The notes under the pieces are model-generated. The model saw nothing but the letters and a program-made list of their open reading frames with translations. It ran no database searches and was not told the origin of the DNA. Positions 44,534-53,126 of a stretch of 64,000 nucleotides of DNA are shown here, piece after piece; position 1 is the first letter of the stretch, and each line of letters begins with the position of its first letter. The stretch comes from DASRJW01 sp964567755 (lineage in GTDB: Bacteria > Krumholzibacteriota > Krumholzibacteriia > G020349025), in the NCBI GenBank assembly GCA_964567755.1, contig CAZMNW010000025.1, forward strand, positions 186,001 to 250,000, given 5' to 3'. A program made the position numbers and the translations under genes.

Positions 44534-45298
44534 TCAGACGTGCGTCGGCCGTGGCAGGCAGCCGAAGCGGCGCTCACGCGCTCGAAACTCGTGGATCGCG
44601 GCTTGCAGATCGGTGGGGCCGAACTCGGGCCACATCTTCGTGGTGAAGTAGAGCTCGGCGTAGGCGCTCTCCCACAGGAGAAAATCGCTCAAGCGTTGCT
44701 CACCGCCGGTGCGGATGAGGAGATCCACTGCGGGCGCCGCGAAGCGCGCGTGCTGCGCTGCTTGGAGAGCGCGTGCGAACCCGTCGCGATCCCGAGTGGC
44801 GTCTCCAACACACGCTTGCGCCGCGCGCAGAATCACGTCGCGCGCCGAGTAGTCGATGGCCAAGCGCAGATGCAAACCAGGCCCAGCTTGGGTCGCGCCC
44901 AGGGCCGCATGGATGGCCTGCTGCAGATCCGGCGACAATCGTTCTCGGCACCCGATGATGTCGATGCGGATGCCGAGCGCGGCGGCATCGTGCTCGAAAT
45001 CGAGCAAGAAATCGCGTAGCAGCGCCAGCAATGCTGCTACTTCGGCCGGCGGTCGCTTCCAGTTGTCGGACGAAAAAGCGAAGAGAGTGAGCGTGCCGAT
45101 CCCGAGCCCAGGCGCAGCTTGCACCAGTTGCCGCACGACGCGCTCGCCGGCGCGATGGCCGTCGAGCCGTGCGAGCCCGCGCGCTTCCGCCCAACGGCCG
45201 CTGCCGTCCATGATGATGGCGACATGCAGCGATCCAGGGGGTCTTGCCCCACTTCCCATCGATCTCGTTGCGCTCGCCTCTCCGGACTCCACCGACAT
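44534..45298 (-). CDS. uppS: Undecaprenyl diphosphate synthase (cis-prenyltransferase)
   Basis: 254 residues. It condenses isopentenyl diphosphates onto farnesyl diphosphate to make the C55 carrier for cell-wall synthesis. Motifs are in order: HVAIIMDGSGRWAEARG, LFAFSSDNWKRP, and DLLIRTGGEQRLSDFLLWES followed by AYAELYFTTKMWPEF. The invariant Asn of MDGNGRWA is Ser here, an unusual change next to the catalytic Asp; the other blocks are intact. Start ATG at 45298, six bases after the HTH gene's stop, so they are cotranscribed. No cdsA or dxr follows, unlike the usual cluster. Confidence 0.92.
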   Translation of the reverse strand: MSVESGEASATRSMGSGARPPGSLHVAIIMDGSGRWAEARGLARLDGHRAGERVVRQLVQAAPGLGIGTLTLFAFSSDNWKRPPAEVAALLALLRDFLLDFEHDAAALGIRIDIIGCRERLSPDLQQAIHAALGATQAGPGLHLRLAIDYSARDVILRAAQACVGDATRDRDGFARALQAAQHARFAAPAVDLLIRTGGEQRLSDFLLWESAYAELYFTTKMWPEFGPTDLQAAIHEFRARERRFGCLPRPTHV

Positions 45299-45304
45299 GG
45301 GCCG

Positions 45305-45700
45305 TCACACCGTCTTTCTACGCATGACGCGGATGAGGGCCTCCATGTGATTCAGATAACTCTCGAACGCACGCCGGCCCGACGGCGTCAGCCGATAGCG
45401 CGTGCGTGGGACGCGGCCCTCGAACGACTTGGCACAAGCGATGTACTGGGCTTCTTCGAGCTTGCGGGCGTGTACGCTCAAGTTGCCGTCGGTCGTTTGC
45501 AACAGGTCCTTCAATTCGCCGAAGGACAACGACTCGGAGCCCGCGAGCGCGCTCATGATCCCGAGCCGGATGCGGTCGTGAATGAGCCGGTCCAGCTGCC
45601 GCGTCTCGTGGTTTGCCGCCTGCGCCGTGCCGTCCGCGTGCGGCTCCGGCGTTTTCTTGCGTGCTCCGCTGCGCGATGCCCCGCTCGATTTAGCCACCAT
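45305..45700 (-). CDS. Winged-helix transcriptional regulator (MarR/HTH_27-like)
   Basis: 131 residues. A basic, disordered N-terminus (about 35 residues) precedes a winged helix: RLDRLIHDRIRLGIMSALAG, SLSFGELKDLLQTTDGNLSV, HARKLEEAQYIACAK and the wing FEGRVPRTRYRLTPSGR. This type (transcriptional regulator of the PF13601 group) commonly sits next to a small membrane protein, as here. The ATG at 45700 (GGAGAT upstream) overlaps the stop of that membrane protein gene. It likely regulates its own operon. Confidence 0.85.
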   Translation of the reverse strand: MVAKSSGASRSGARKKTPEPHADGTAQAANHETRQLDRLIHDRIRLGIMSALAGSESLSFGELKDLLQTTDGNLSVHARKLEEAQYIACAKSFEGRVPRTRYRLTPSGRRAFESYLNHMEALIRVMRRKTV

Positions 45701-46304
45701 ATCTCCGTGCGATGAGGATTCCGAACACGACATGCAGAGCGCCGAAACCCAGTGCCATGCAGGCGTTGCCCCACGCCGGCGGCGCGACCAGCGTCACCAT
45801 GCCGAGGAGCATGAAGCAGATCCCCATGACCGGCACGACGCGCACCGAGAACGTGCCCGCCGAAACGGTGCCGACGCCGTACATGAGCAGCCACGTTCCC
45901 GGCAGGGCATGCGTCGCGCCGAGACGGAACAACGCCAAGGTCAGCACACCCCCGGCCAGGATCGGCGGCCCCAGGCCGAAGAGAAACTTGCGTCCCGCGC
46001 CACGGAGCAACGACAAGCCTCCAGCGCGCGCCTTCTGCATCGTGGCCACGCTGCCAATGGTCGCCGCCATGACGGCCTCGCCGAGCCAAAGCACGAGCCA
46101 CGCCGCATCGCTCGTTTGTCGGGTGGCCAGCCAGGCCGCCACGAGCGCCGTCGCTCCGACTGCGACGCCACCCCATCCCGGAACCGCGGTGAACGATCCA
46201 GCGCGCTCCATCGTTTGGCGGATGAAGCGCAGGTCGTCGACGGCATGGTGATGGAGCGAGTGCGGTTCGGCTGGCGTGCGCAGAGGTGGCGGATGAGCGG
46301 CCAT
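45690..46304 (-). CDS. Small polytopic membrane protein paired with the HTH regulator
   Basis: 204 residues. After a soluble N-terminus (about 45 residues with HHHAVDDLRFIRQTMERAGS) come six hydrophobic segments (VAVGATALVAAWLA, ILAGGVLTLALFRLG, LLMYGVGTVSAGTFS, GICFMLLGMVTLVAPP, ACMALGFGALHVVFGIL). Function unknown; proteins of this kind recur beside PF13601-type winged-helix regulators and may be the signal input or target. Its last codons overlap the regulator's start (ATGGTGGCTAA). Confidence 0.75.
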   Translation of the reverse strand: MAAHPPPLRTPAEPHSLHHHAVDDLRFIRQTMERAGSFTAVPGWGGVAVGATALVAAWLATRQTSDAAWLVLWLGEAVMAATIGSVATMQKARAGGLSLLRGAGRKFLFGLGPPILAGGVLTLALFRLGATHALPGTWLLMYGVGTVSAGTFSVRVVPVMGICFMLLGMVTLVAPPAWGNACMALGFGALHVVFGILIARRYGG

Positions 46305-46349
46305 GCCTCGAGCTTCGTCGCCGCCAATGCGAATGTCAAGTTCTTTGCA

Positions 46350-48293
46350 TTACAAAGCGCTGCCCGATTGGCGGTCGCGTTCGAGGCGCACGGGTTCGTC
46401 GTAGTAGCAGGCGCCGAGACCGATGTCGGTGGCAGCAGCACGCACCAGCACGTTCGCCGCCTGTCCATGCATGAGCCAGCCGCCCTTCGGAATACACACG
46501 AGACTGGGATGCACCGCGGCGTCCAGCTGCACGCGCACGTCCATGCTGCCCAACCGGCTGCACAAGCGCGCAGGCGCACCGTCCGTGGCCCAGGGAACGG
46601 CGCTCGGGTGGCAGCGCACGATGAACGGCTGGCCCTCGACCGGCCGCGACCATTGCGACGACTGCGCTTCGGGTGTCGAGAAGGACCCCAACGTGAGCGG
46701 GAACTCCGCATCCGGCGTCCCCGACTCGAGCGCGACGCTCTCGAGGAAGTGAAACTTCCCGTCCTCGGTGAAAAACTTGCGGTCGGCGAAGAGGACATGA
46801 GCCGCGAGCGGATTGCGCACGGCGCCGGCCTGCAGCATGTCCATGGTCACGCGACCCTGGACGGGCGCGAGCAGCTTCTCGCACCAATCTCGCGCCGATC
46901 CTGCGAGCTGGTCGCCAAAGCCGAGCCGCGTGGCGAGTGCCTGGTAGATCTCGAGATCGGTCTGCACCCCGTCCGGCCGGCGCGCGACCGGCTGCGCCGC
47001 GCCCAAGTAATGGTGCCCGTAGGCGCCAATCAAATCTTCTTCTTCGAGCATCGTGGTCACGGGCAGTACGACGTGCGCGCGCGCCGCCGTGTCGGTCATG
47101 AACTGGTCGAGAACCACGACAAGCTCGCGCGTTTCCAGCGCCCGCGCCACCGTGTGCGAATCAGGCAGCATCGCCACCGGGTTGCCATTGTCGATGACCA
47201 CGGCGCGCACCGGGGGATCGGTGGCAGCGAGAATCCCCTCGCCGAGCAGCGGCTCGGGAATGCCACGCCGCGAGTTCGGCGCGCCCCAGCGCGCGCTGTC
47301 GAAGGCGCGCCGGCGCTTGTAGTAGAAGGTCACCCCGCCCCCCGACACGCCGAGGTTGCCGCTCATCGCCGCAAGCGCGTCGAGGACACGCACGGTCGCA
47401 CCGCCATGCAAACGGCGCTGCAGGCCCCACCCCACTTGGATGTTGGCCGGCATGTGAGTTGCGTACAGTTGCGCCACGTTCTCGAGCACATTCGGATCCA
47501 AGTCACAAGCCTGGGCCCACGCCGCCAACGATCGCGAACGCGCCATCTCCACGAACGCTTCGGACCCCACCGACCAATCCGCCAGCGTCGGGTCGACGCC
47601 GCCGTGCGCCGCGATCCAGTGCGCGATGCCCAGCGCCAGGAAGCGATCTGTTCCCGGGCGCGGACAGACGACGAGATCGGCAAACCGCGCGGTCTTGCCC
47701 GGCGCCGGATCGATGAGAACGATGACGGTGCCGCGCTTACGAACCTTCTTCAGCACCGGCAGCATGTGCACGAACGATGTCGTCACGCCCTTGCCCCACA
47801 GCAGAATGCAGCGGCTGTGCAGCAGGTCGTCGAGATCGCTCGAATCGCTCACCCCCATGTCCGCCTCCTGCGCCGCTTCGCCGGCCCCGGAGCAGATATC
47901 GCCCTTCTTGACTCGCGCGCCCCCGAAACATTCGAAGAACCAATCGTTGAGGATCTTGAGAGCGCCGAGCGAGCCTCCCGAACGGTAGTGCAGCACGGCT
48001 TCGGGTCCGGATTGGCGGCGAATGCGCTCGAGCCCGGCGGCGACGCGATCGAGCGCTTCGTCCCAGCCCACGGCGACGAATCCCGACGCGCCACGCACCA
48101 GAGGCTGTGTCAAGCGAGTCGGGTCGTACTGGCGGCGCAGGAACCGACTGGTGCGCTCGCAAAGGAATCCGCGCGTGACCGGATGTTCCGGATCACCTGC
48201 GAGCGTGAGAACACGTCCGTCCTCGACAGTCGCCACGATGCCGCAGGCGTCGGGACAGTCGCGATTGCAGACCGTGTGCAGCGTGGTAGACAT
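46350..48293 (-). CDS. Molybdopterin (Mo/W-bisMGD) oxidoreductase with N-terminal 4Fe-4S site
   Basis: 647 residues. The N-terminal cluster motif is Cys9-x3-Cys13-x3-Cys17-x27-Cys45 (CNRDCPDAC then FLCER). DMSO-reductase-family blocks follow: RSGGSLGALKILNDWFFECF, KGDICSGAGEAA near the metal ligand, GKGVTTSFVHMLPVLKKVRK, and the C-terminal cofactor-binding barrel. No Tat signal is present, so it is cytoplasmic. No electron-transfer subunit or chaperone gene adjoins it, so the substrate (formate, thiosulfate or other) cannot be told. The start ATG at 48293 was chosen because cluster homology begins there. Confidence 0.88.
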   Translation of the reverse strand: MSTTLHTVCNRDCPDACGIVATVEDGRVLTLAGDPEHPVTRGFLCERTSRFLRRQYDPTRLTQPLVRGASGFVAVGWDEALDRVAAGLERIRRQSGPEAVLHYRSGGSLGALKILNDWFFECFGGARVKKGDICSGAGEAAQEADMGVSDSSDLDDLLHSRCILLWGKGVTTSFVHMLPVLKKVRKRGTVIVLIDPAPGKTARFADLVVCPRPGTDRFLALGIAHWIAAHGGVDPTLADWSVGSEAFVEMARSRSLAAWAQACDLDPNVLENVAQLYATHMPANIQVGWGLQRRLHGGATVRVLDALAAMSGNLGVSGGGVTFYYKRRRAFDSARWGAPNSRRGIPEPLLGEGILAATDPPVRAVVIDNGNPVAMLPDSHTVARALETRELVVVLDQFMTDTAARAHVVLPVTTMLEEEDLIGAYGHHYLGAAQPVARRPDGVQTDLEIYQALATRLGFGDQLAGSARDWCEKLLAPVQGRVTMDMLQAGAVRNPLAAHVLFADRKFFTEDGKFHFLESVALESGTPDAEFPLTLGSFSTPEAQSSQWSRPVEGQPFIVRCHPSAVPWATDGAPARLCSRLGSMDVRVQLDAAVHPSLVCIPKGGWLMHGQAANVLVRAAATDIGLGACYYDEPVRLERDRQSGSAL

Positions 48294-48618
48294 CCCATCC
48301 CTCGCAAAAACGAATGCAGCGTCAAGGCTCCCGGCTTGGCTTCCCGGGACGAGGGACCTCGGCGACGCAGCCAAATGCTACACGCAGGCACGCGCCGAGC
48401 CAAGTCGAAGATCCGGGGTGATGGCGATTCACCGCCGCGCGTACGGCTTCACCGTCCCACGCGCCGAGAAGCGAATGGACCATGCCAAGGAACCGTCATT
48501 GGACCGCACGAAAAAACTCGCGCGTCGCCCCCATACGACGTCGCACGCACCGTTCGTCTATACTCCGAACTCTGCCGCTCCGCTTCGTGCCGACCCTTTG
48601 CGCCGAGGAGGATCTTCC
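48294..48618. other. 325-bp divergent intergenic region
   Basis: Between the molybdopterin enzyme gene (minus) and the cystathionine enzyme gene (plus). A TATACT hexamer at 48559-48564, about 55 bp before the plus-strand start, may be a -10 box; no -35 is convincing. GAGGAGG at 48605-48611 is the ribosome site of the downstream gene. Nothing else is seen. Confidence 0.35.
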
Positions 48619-49782
48619 GTGGCCGAAACACATCGGCTGTTCAAGACCATCGAAACGAATGTCGTGCACGCGGGAGAGGCGGTGACGCGTCTGTCCGGTG
48701 CCGTCGTGCATCCCATCTTTCAGACTGCAAACTATTTGATGGCGGACGAAGACTCCTACGCCGCCGTGCGCTACATCCGGCTCAACAATTCCCCGAACCA
48801 TCACCTGCTGCACCGCCGCCTCGCTGCCATCGAAGCCGGCGAGGACGCCCTCGTGACCGGCAGCGGCATGGCCGCGATCACCAGCGTCCTCCTGTCGTTC
48901 GTCAACAGCGGCGATCATCTGCTCGCCCATCGCGCTCTCTACGGGGGCACGCAGAACTTCCTCGACGAGGACGCTCCGGGACTGCAAATCACGCATACCG
49001 CCATCGACATGACCGACCCAACCGGCTGGGAAGCCGCGTTGCGCCCGAACACGCGCCTCGTCTATGTCGAGAGCATCTCCAATCCGCTGCTGGAGGTCGG
49101 CGAGCTCGAGGCCGTCGTCGCCTTCGCGCGCCGCCACGGCCTGGTCTCGGTCATCGACAACACGTTCGCCACACCGGTCAACTTTCGGCCGCTCGAGATT
49201 GGTTTCGACTTGGCCGTGCACAGCGCCACCAAGTATCTGAACGGGCACAGCGACATCGTCGCGGGGGTCGTCATCGGCTCGACTGAGAAAGTCGAGCGTG
49301 TGCGTCACAAGCTCAATCATCTGGGCGGCGCTCTTGATCCGCACGCGTGCTTTCTGTTGGAGCGCGGCCTCAAGACGCTGGCGTTGCGGGTGCAACGCCA
49401 GAACGACAGCGCGTTGCGCCTGGCGCGTTTCCTCGCTGGGCGCGCCGAAATCCGGCACGTCAACTATCCGGGTCTCGAAAGCGACCCGGGGCATGCGCGC
49501 GCACGCCGATTGTTCTCGGGCTTTGGTGGCATGCTGTCTTTCTATGCCGAGAATGCCGTGGCGGCCGATCGATTTCTGCGCCGTGTGCGCATCCCGCTGC
49601 ACGCGCCCAGCTTGGGCGGCACCGAGTCGCTGGTCGTGCGGCCCGCGCGCAGCTCGCACTTGGGGCTCGCGCCACGCGAGCGCGAACGGCTCGGTTTGAG
49701 CGATGACCTGGTGCGCGTTTCCGTCGGTATCGAAGCGGTGGACGAGTTGATCGAGGATTTCGCCCAAGCGCTAGAGCAGTGA
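48619..49782 (+). CDS. Cystathionine gamma-synthase/gamma-lyase family PLP enzyme
   Basis: 387 residues from the GTG at 48619 (GAGGAGG at 48605-48611). The fold-type I PLP enzyme of Cys/Met metabolism shows YIRLNNSPNHHLLHRRLAAI, the cofactor-stacking segment VTGSGMAAITSVLLSF, VIDNTFATPVNFRPLEIGFD and the PLP lysine Lys205 in HSATKYLNGHSDIVAG. The C-terminal SLGGTESLVVRPARSSH is the substrate-carboxylate block. Synthase, gamma-lyase and homocysteine desulfhydrase cannot be separated by motif alone. The R-Y segment has NNS in place of the usual YSRxxNPT, suggesting a divergent subgroup. Confidence 0.88.
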   Translation: MAETHRLFKTIETNVVHAGEAVTRLSGAVVHPIFQTANYLMADEDSYAAVRYIRLNNSPNHHLLHRRLAAIEAGEDALVTGSGMAAITSVLLSFVNSGDHLLAHRALYGGTQNFLDEDAPGLQITHTAIDMTDPTGWEAALRPNTRLVYVESISNPLLEVGELEAVVAFARRHGLVSVIDNTFATPVNFRPLEIGFDLAVHSATKYLNGHSDIVAGVVIGSTEKVERVRHKLNHLGGALDPHACFLLERGLKTLALRVQRQNDSALRLARFLAGRAEIRHVNYPGLESDPGHARARRLFSGFGGMLSFYAENAVAADRFLRRVRIPLHAPSLGGTESLVVRPARSSHLGLAPRERERLGLSDDLVRVSVGIEAVDELIEDFAQALEQ

Positions 49783-49825
49783 TTCTTGGGCAGTTCTGTC
49801 CTCGAAGTGGACCGATCGTGCCCGC

Positions 49826-50788
49826 CTAAGGTCGCTCGACGGGGCGGCCCGGCAGCAGCGACGCCGCATCGATCGACAGTTCCACGTGGAGCTGATCGTC
49901 CTCGACACGCGAACGCATGGATTCGAGGATACGCAGCACCAGGTCGGCATCGCCTTTCGAGAGCGACCCGGACCGCACCGCGGCATCGGACGCGAGCGGC
50001 GCCACCTGGCGCGCCGTGCGCAGCGCCACCAATGCACGCTTGGCCTCCAGCCCACCCGTCGAGACCAGCAGGGCGCGCACATGCACCGAATCGGCTTGCT
50101 GCCAAACATCGGCACGCGCCCCGCGCAAGTCGCCGAGCATCTTCATCGGGGTCTGGTAGGGTGCGGCGAGCTTCGCCAACCCGCTCCAGATCGCGTCCAG
50201 ATCGTGGAGAACCTGGACCAGGTTGGTTTCCTTCGCAGCCGCCAAGTACAAGAGCGTGGCCGCGGCAGGACGCGCCGGCACCGCCATCAAGGTCTGTTCC
50301 AAGCCGCGTCGGGCGGGATCGGTGGGGCCGCCATCGAGCACTCGCCGCAACGCCGCCGGGCTGCCCTCGAAGATCTGTTGCGTCCCCACGAGCGCGATTC
50401 GATCCGGGCTCCGGGGCATGGAATAGACTGCATGTCCTGCGATCGAACCGGCGGGCTCGCCGCGCAAGTTCTCGAACGCCTTGCCCAGTCCGCTCCAGCC
50501 TCGCGCCAGACCCACGGTTTCGTGCGCGCTTTCCGTGCCCACGACCAACACCGTGAAGCGCTCTCCACGTTCTGCAACCACCGCGTAACTCTTGAACGCG
50601 CGCACGACCCACGGGATCCCGAGCGCCAGTGCCACCGCTGGCTGCGCATTCAAACGTTGCGGATGGACGACCAGTGCCGCGCGCGCCGCTCCGGGCAAGT
50701 CCGCCTCCGCCGCCTGCGCCCTCGGCGTCTGCACGAACACACAGAATCCCGCGCACAAGGCCGCTGCCCGACGCGACGCTGCGCTCAT
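49826..50788 (-). CDS. Secreted protein of unknown function, last gene of the Ton operon
   Basis: 320 residues. Start ATG at 50788 within the stop of the upstream gene (ATGA). A signal peptide (RRAAALCAGFCVFVQTPRAQ, then AAEA) is followed by a repetitive alpha/beta body: FTVLVVGTESAHETVGLARG, SPDRIALVGTQQIFEGSPAA, ADVWQQADSVHVRALLVSTG. The pattern resembles DUF3352-like or other duplicated surface/periplasmic domains, but I cannot assign it. As the end of the TPR-STAS-Exb-TonB transcript it may be a periplasmic partner or substrate of the Ton machinery. Confidence 0.65.
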   Translation of the reverse strand: MSAASRRAAALCAGFCVFVQTPRAQAAEADLPGAARAALVVHPQRLNAQPAVALALGIPWVVRAFKSYAVVAERGERFTVLVVGTESAHETVGLARGWSGLGKAFENLRGEPAGSIAGHAVYSMPRSPDRIALVGTQQIFEGSPAALRRVLDGGPTDPARRGLEQTLMAVPARPAAATLLYLAAAKETNLVQVLHDLDAIWSGLAKLAAPYQTPMKMLGDLRGARADVWQQADSVHVRALLVSTGGLEAKRALVALRTARQVAPLASDAAVRSGSLSKGDADLVLRILESMRSRVEDDQLHVELSIDAASLLPGRPVERP

Positions 50789-51777
50789 GGCTCGTCCTTG
50801 CGGGCGGGCGCTGCCGTGCGCTCGCCGTGGTCGCGCAGATGCGCCGGCCACCAGGCTTCGTCGCCGGGCGCATGCCGGCTCCAGTACGCCATGCGGTCGA
50901 CCTTCGCCAAGCGGTATTCCGTCCCGTCCGCGCCGTGAAAGCGCAGCATGCGGTGCGGTGCCGCGGCTTCGAAGATGTACGTCAGCGTCTTTTCCCCGTT
51001 CTGCAGCACGATCTCGATGGCCGTGAAGGTCCCAGCCGGAACCGTGTGCAAGATCTCCGCGCCCTTGCGTACCTGAACCCACTCGGGCTCTAGTGCGCCG
51101 AAACGTCCTGCGAGGAGCATCGGAAAGATCTGTAATCGCTCCGGCGGCTCGCCGCGGACGTAATCGCGCAACAGCGCCGGCAGCGCATCCTCGGGAATCG
51201 CAGCGGCGGGATAGGGGATGCGGCGATCGCCTTCGCCGTCGAAGTAAGAATGCGTGTCCAACATGCCTGCCGCGAGCCGAGCCGTGGCGACTCCGCACGC
51301 TTCGGTGCTCGACGCCACCAGTTTCACCACTGCGCCGTTGTCGCGGCGGAAGTGGATGCTCGCCATCTGATGATAGGTGTAGATCCCCGTCGGGACGTCG
51401 CGCACGTGGTTGAGCTTGAGGACATCGAAGCCGTCCGGCCGTGGCCGATCGGCCTTCACCCCGAGATCCGGGGCCCAAGGCTCCTTGACCAGGACGAGCA
51501 GGACGCGCCCGGTGTAGAGCTGCCCATAACGCCGCCACGTGACCTCGTAGGCCGCGAACTCGGCCTGGCCATCGTCCCAGAGCGGATCGTGCCGCCAGGT
51601 CGGATCCGCGCCGCCGTTTGCAACCGGAGTTGCCGTGCCGGGGTCTGGATCCCATGTGGCCAAGGCGAAAGCGACCAGCGCCACAGCAACGCAAGAGGCG
51701 AGGGACAGGCGGGGAAGTGAAAAACGCCGAGCACCGAGCCGCACGGATACCCTCACATCCACCCGGAATCGACACAT
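50785..51777 (-). CDS. DUF3108-like periplasmic protein
   Basis: 330 residues. N-terminal basic plus hydrophobic stretch (LSLASCVAVALVAFALATWD) acts as signal or anchor. The body resembles DUF3108: AAYEVTWRRYGQLYTGRVLL, LKLNHVRDVPTGIYTYHQMA and the C-terminal KTLTYIFEAAAPHRMLRFHG then DGTEYRLAK. Such proteins are outer-membrane-lipid or envelope associated in other bacteria; the role is unknown. ATG at 51777 is used, but the GTG at 51744 with GAGGG upstream is an equal candidate. Overlaps the next gene by ATGA and follows tonB by 46 bp. Confidence 0.65.
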   Translation of the reverse strand: MCRFRVDVRVSVRLGARRFSLPRLSLASCVAVALVAFALATWDPDPGTATPVANGGADPTWRHDPLWDDGQAEFAAYEVTWRRYGQLYTGRVLLVLVKEPWAPDLGVKADRPRPDGFDVLKLNHVRDVPTGIYTYHQMASIHFRRDNGAVVKLVASSTEACGVATARLAAGMLDTHSYFDGEGDRRIPYPAAAIPEDALPALLRDYVRGEPPERLQIFPMLLAGRFGALEPEWVQVRKGAEILHTVPAGTFTAIEIVLQNGEKTLTYIFEAAAPHRMLRFHGADGTEYRLAKVDRMAYWSRHAPGDEAWWPAHLRDHGERTAAPARKDEP

Positions 51778-51823
51778 TCGCGCGCTGCGCCGCGGGGACC
51801 GGCGGCATCGACAGACCCGGCGC

Positions 51824-52567
51824 CTAATCGTGCATCTTGAACTCGAGGGGGATCACCATCCACACCGCGACGGGTCGGTCCTTCTGCAGCGCCGGCTTGA
51901 ACACCGCCGTCCACGCCGCATCCGCCGCGGATTCGTCGAGCATCGGCACACTCTGAATGATGATCATGTCCTTGACGAAACCATCGTCGCCGACAAGAAC
52001 ACGCACCATCACGATACCCTCGACACCGGCCTCGCGCGCGATGTCGGGATACAACACGGGGTCGATCTTCACCAGCTCGGGCGCCTTTTCGAAGGCGACG
52101 TAATCGTCGGGGCTCGGCAGCCCGAGGTCGCCGGCATCGATGACCAGGCTGTCGCTCGATCCGAGTGCGAGCCCGAGCGTGCTCGCGCCGGCCGACATCT
52201 CCTCGGTGGTCGCGATGGTCTCCTCCACCGCTTCCTCGTCGGGCACCGGCACCGGCATCGCCACCTTCGGTGCGGTGCGCACTTCGACCTTCACGGCTGT
52301 GGCTTGTGTCGGCATCAGCGACGGCGGCACGCCCATCTCCGCCGCGGTGAGCACGCGCACGGGCCGGCGTGTCTGCGTCGTCACCTTCTTGCCGCGCCGA
52401 TACTCCTGGAACTTGTTCCACCCGACGACGCCGCCGGTGACCAGGAGGAACGCGAGCGCGGTGGCGATGAACGCCCGCGGCATGACCTCGTTGGTGTGGT
52501 ACTTGTCGAGGTAGCCCCAGCGCGGAAAGCGTCCCGCGGCGGCATAGCCCAGTCGTACGACCGCCAT
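51824..52567 (-). CDS. tonB: TonB-family energy transducer
   Basis: 247 residues. One membrane helix (about 30-47, RAFIATALAFLLVTGGVVGW) follows a short cytoplasmic N-terminus. A periplasmic linker rich in Thr, Pro and Glu (about 60-150, including PVPVPDEEAVEETIATTEE) leads to the TonB C-terminal domain: PVLYPDIAREAGVEGIVMVR followed by VLVGDDGFVKDMII and AAWTAVFKPALQ. It would carry force from ExbB/ExbD to outer-membrane receptors, none of which is encoded here. Start overlaps the exbD stop (ATGA). Confidence 0.9.
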   Translation of the reverse strand: MAVVRLGYAAAGRFPRWGYLDKYHTNEVMPRAFIATALAFLLVTGGVVGWNKFQEYRRGKKVTTQTRRPVRVLTAAEMGVPPSLMPTQATAVKVEVRTAPKVAMPVPVPDEEAVEETIATTEEMSAGASTLGLALGSSDSLVIDAGDLGLPSPDDYVAFEKAPELVKIDPVLYPDIAREAGVEGIVMVRVLVGDDGFVKDMIIIQSVPMLDESAADAAWTAVFKPALQKDRPVAVWMVIPLEFKMHD

Positions 52568-53070
52568 CAGGCGCCTCCCTTGACCTCGGCCACTTCATCC
52601 GCGGTCATGGCATCGAAACTGTAACGCGTGATGTCTCCGAGCAGGAACTCGTCGAGCACGTCCACCATCCAATGGTACGGGGTCGTGCGTTCGAACTTGA
52701 CCAAGGTGATGAGCTTGTCGTTCTGCCGCAACATGTCCTGCAGCATCTCGCGCAGGCCGGCGAACTGCACCGCTTCCAAGGGGCCATCGTTGCCCAGGCG
52801 GAAGACCATCTCGCCATCGCCGTAAACATAGAGCATGAAGACGTTCGATTCGGCGACCTCCACCTCGGCTTCTTCCGGCGGCAGGTTGAGCTCCATGGCC
52901 TGCGGCAACCGGAACACGGTGGTCACCATGAAGAAGATGAGGAGCAGGAAGGCGATGTCCACGAAGGGCGTCATGTCGATCGCGACGCGGCCGCGCGTTT
53001 TCTTGTGGCTGAGAACGCCCTTTTTTTTGCCACCACCACTATCGTGGGCTGCAATGTCCAAACCACCCAT
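52567..53070 (-). CDS. exbD: ExbD/TolR-family protein (second copy)
   Basis: 167 residues. Basic cytoplasmic N-terminus, then the single membrane helix with the proton-carrying Asp: AIDMTPFVDIAFLLLIFFMV. The periplasmic part keeps LNLPPEEAEVEVAESNVFML and the MVDVLDEFLLGDITRYSF segment. It differs clearly from the first ExbD copy, so a heteromeric ExbD pair is likely. Directly downstream of exbD copy one (57 bp) and overlapping tonB. Confidence 0.9.
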   Translation of the reverse strand: MGGLDIAAHDSGGGKKKGVLSHKKTRGRVAIDMTPFVDIAFLLLIFFMVTTVFRLPQAMELNLPPEEAEVEVAESNVFMLYVYGDGEMVFRLGNDGPLEAVQFAGLREMLQDMLRQNDKLITLVKFERTTPYHWMVDVLDEFLLGDITRYSFDAMTADEVAEVKGGA

Positions 53071-53126
53071 GGACTCTCACCTCTCCTTCGCGGCGCGCCG
53101 GTCATCCCTGGCGCGCGGCTCTGGCG

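Noticed and set aside
45582..49286. 1234-codon open frame on the plus strand across the molybdopterin enzyme and into the cystathionine gene
   Set aside because: It is antisense to well-supported genes, Arg/His-rich and without domains; long antisense frames are expected at this base composition.
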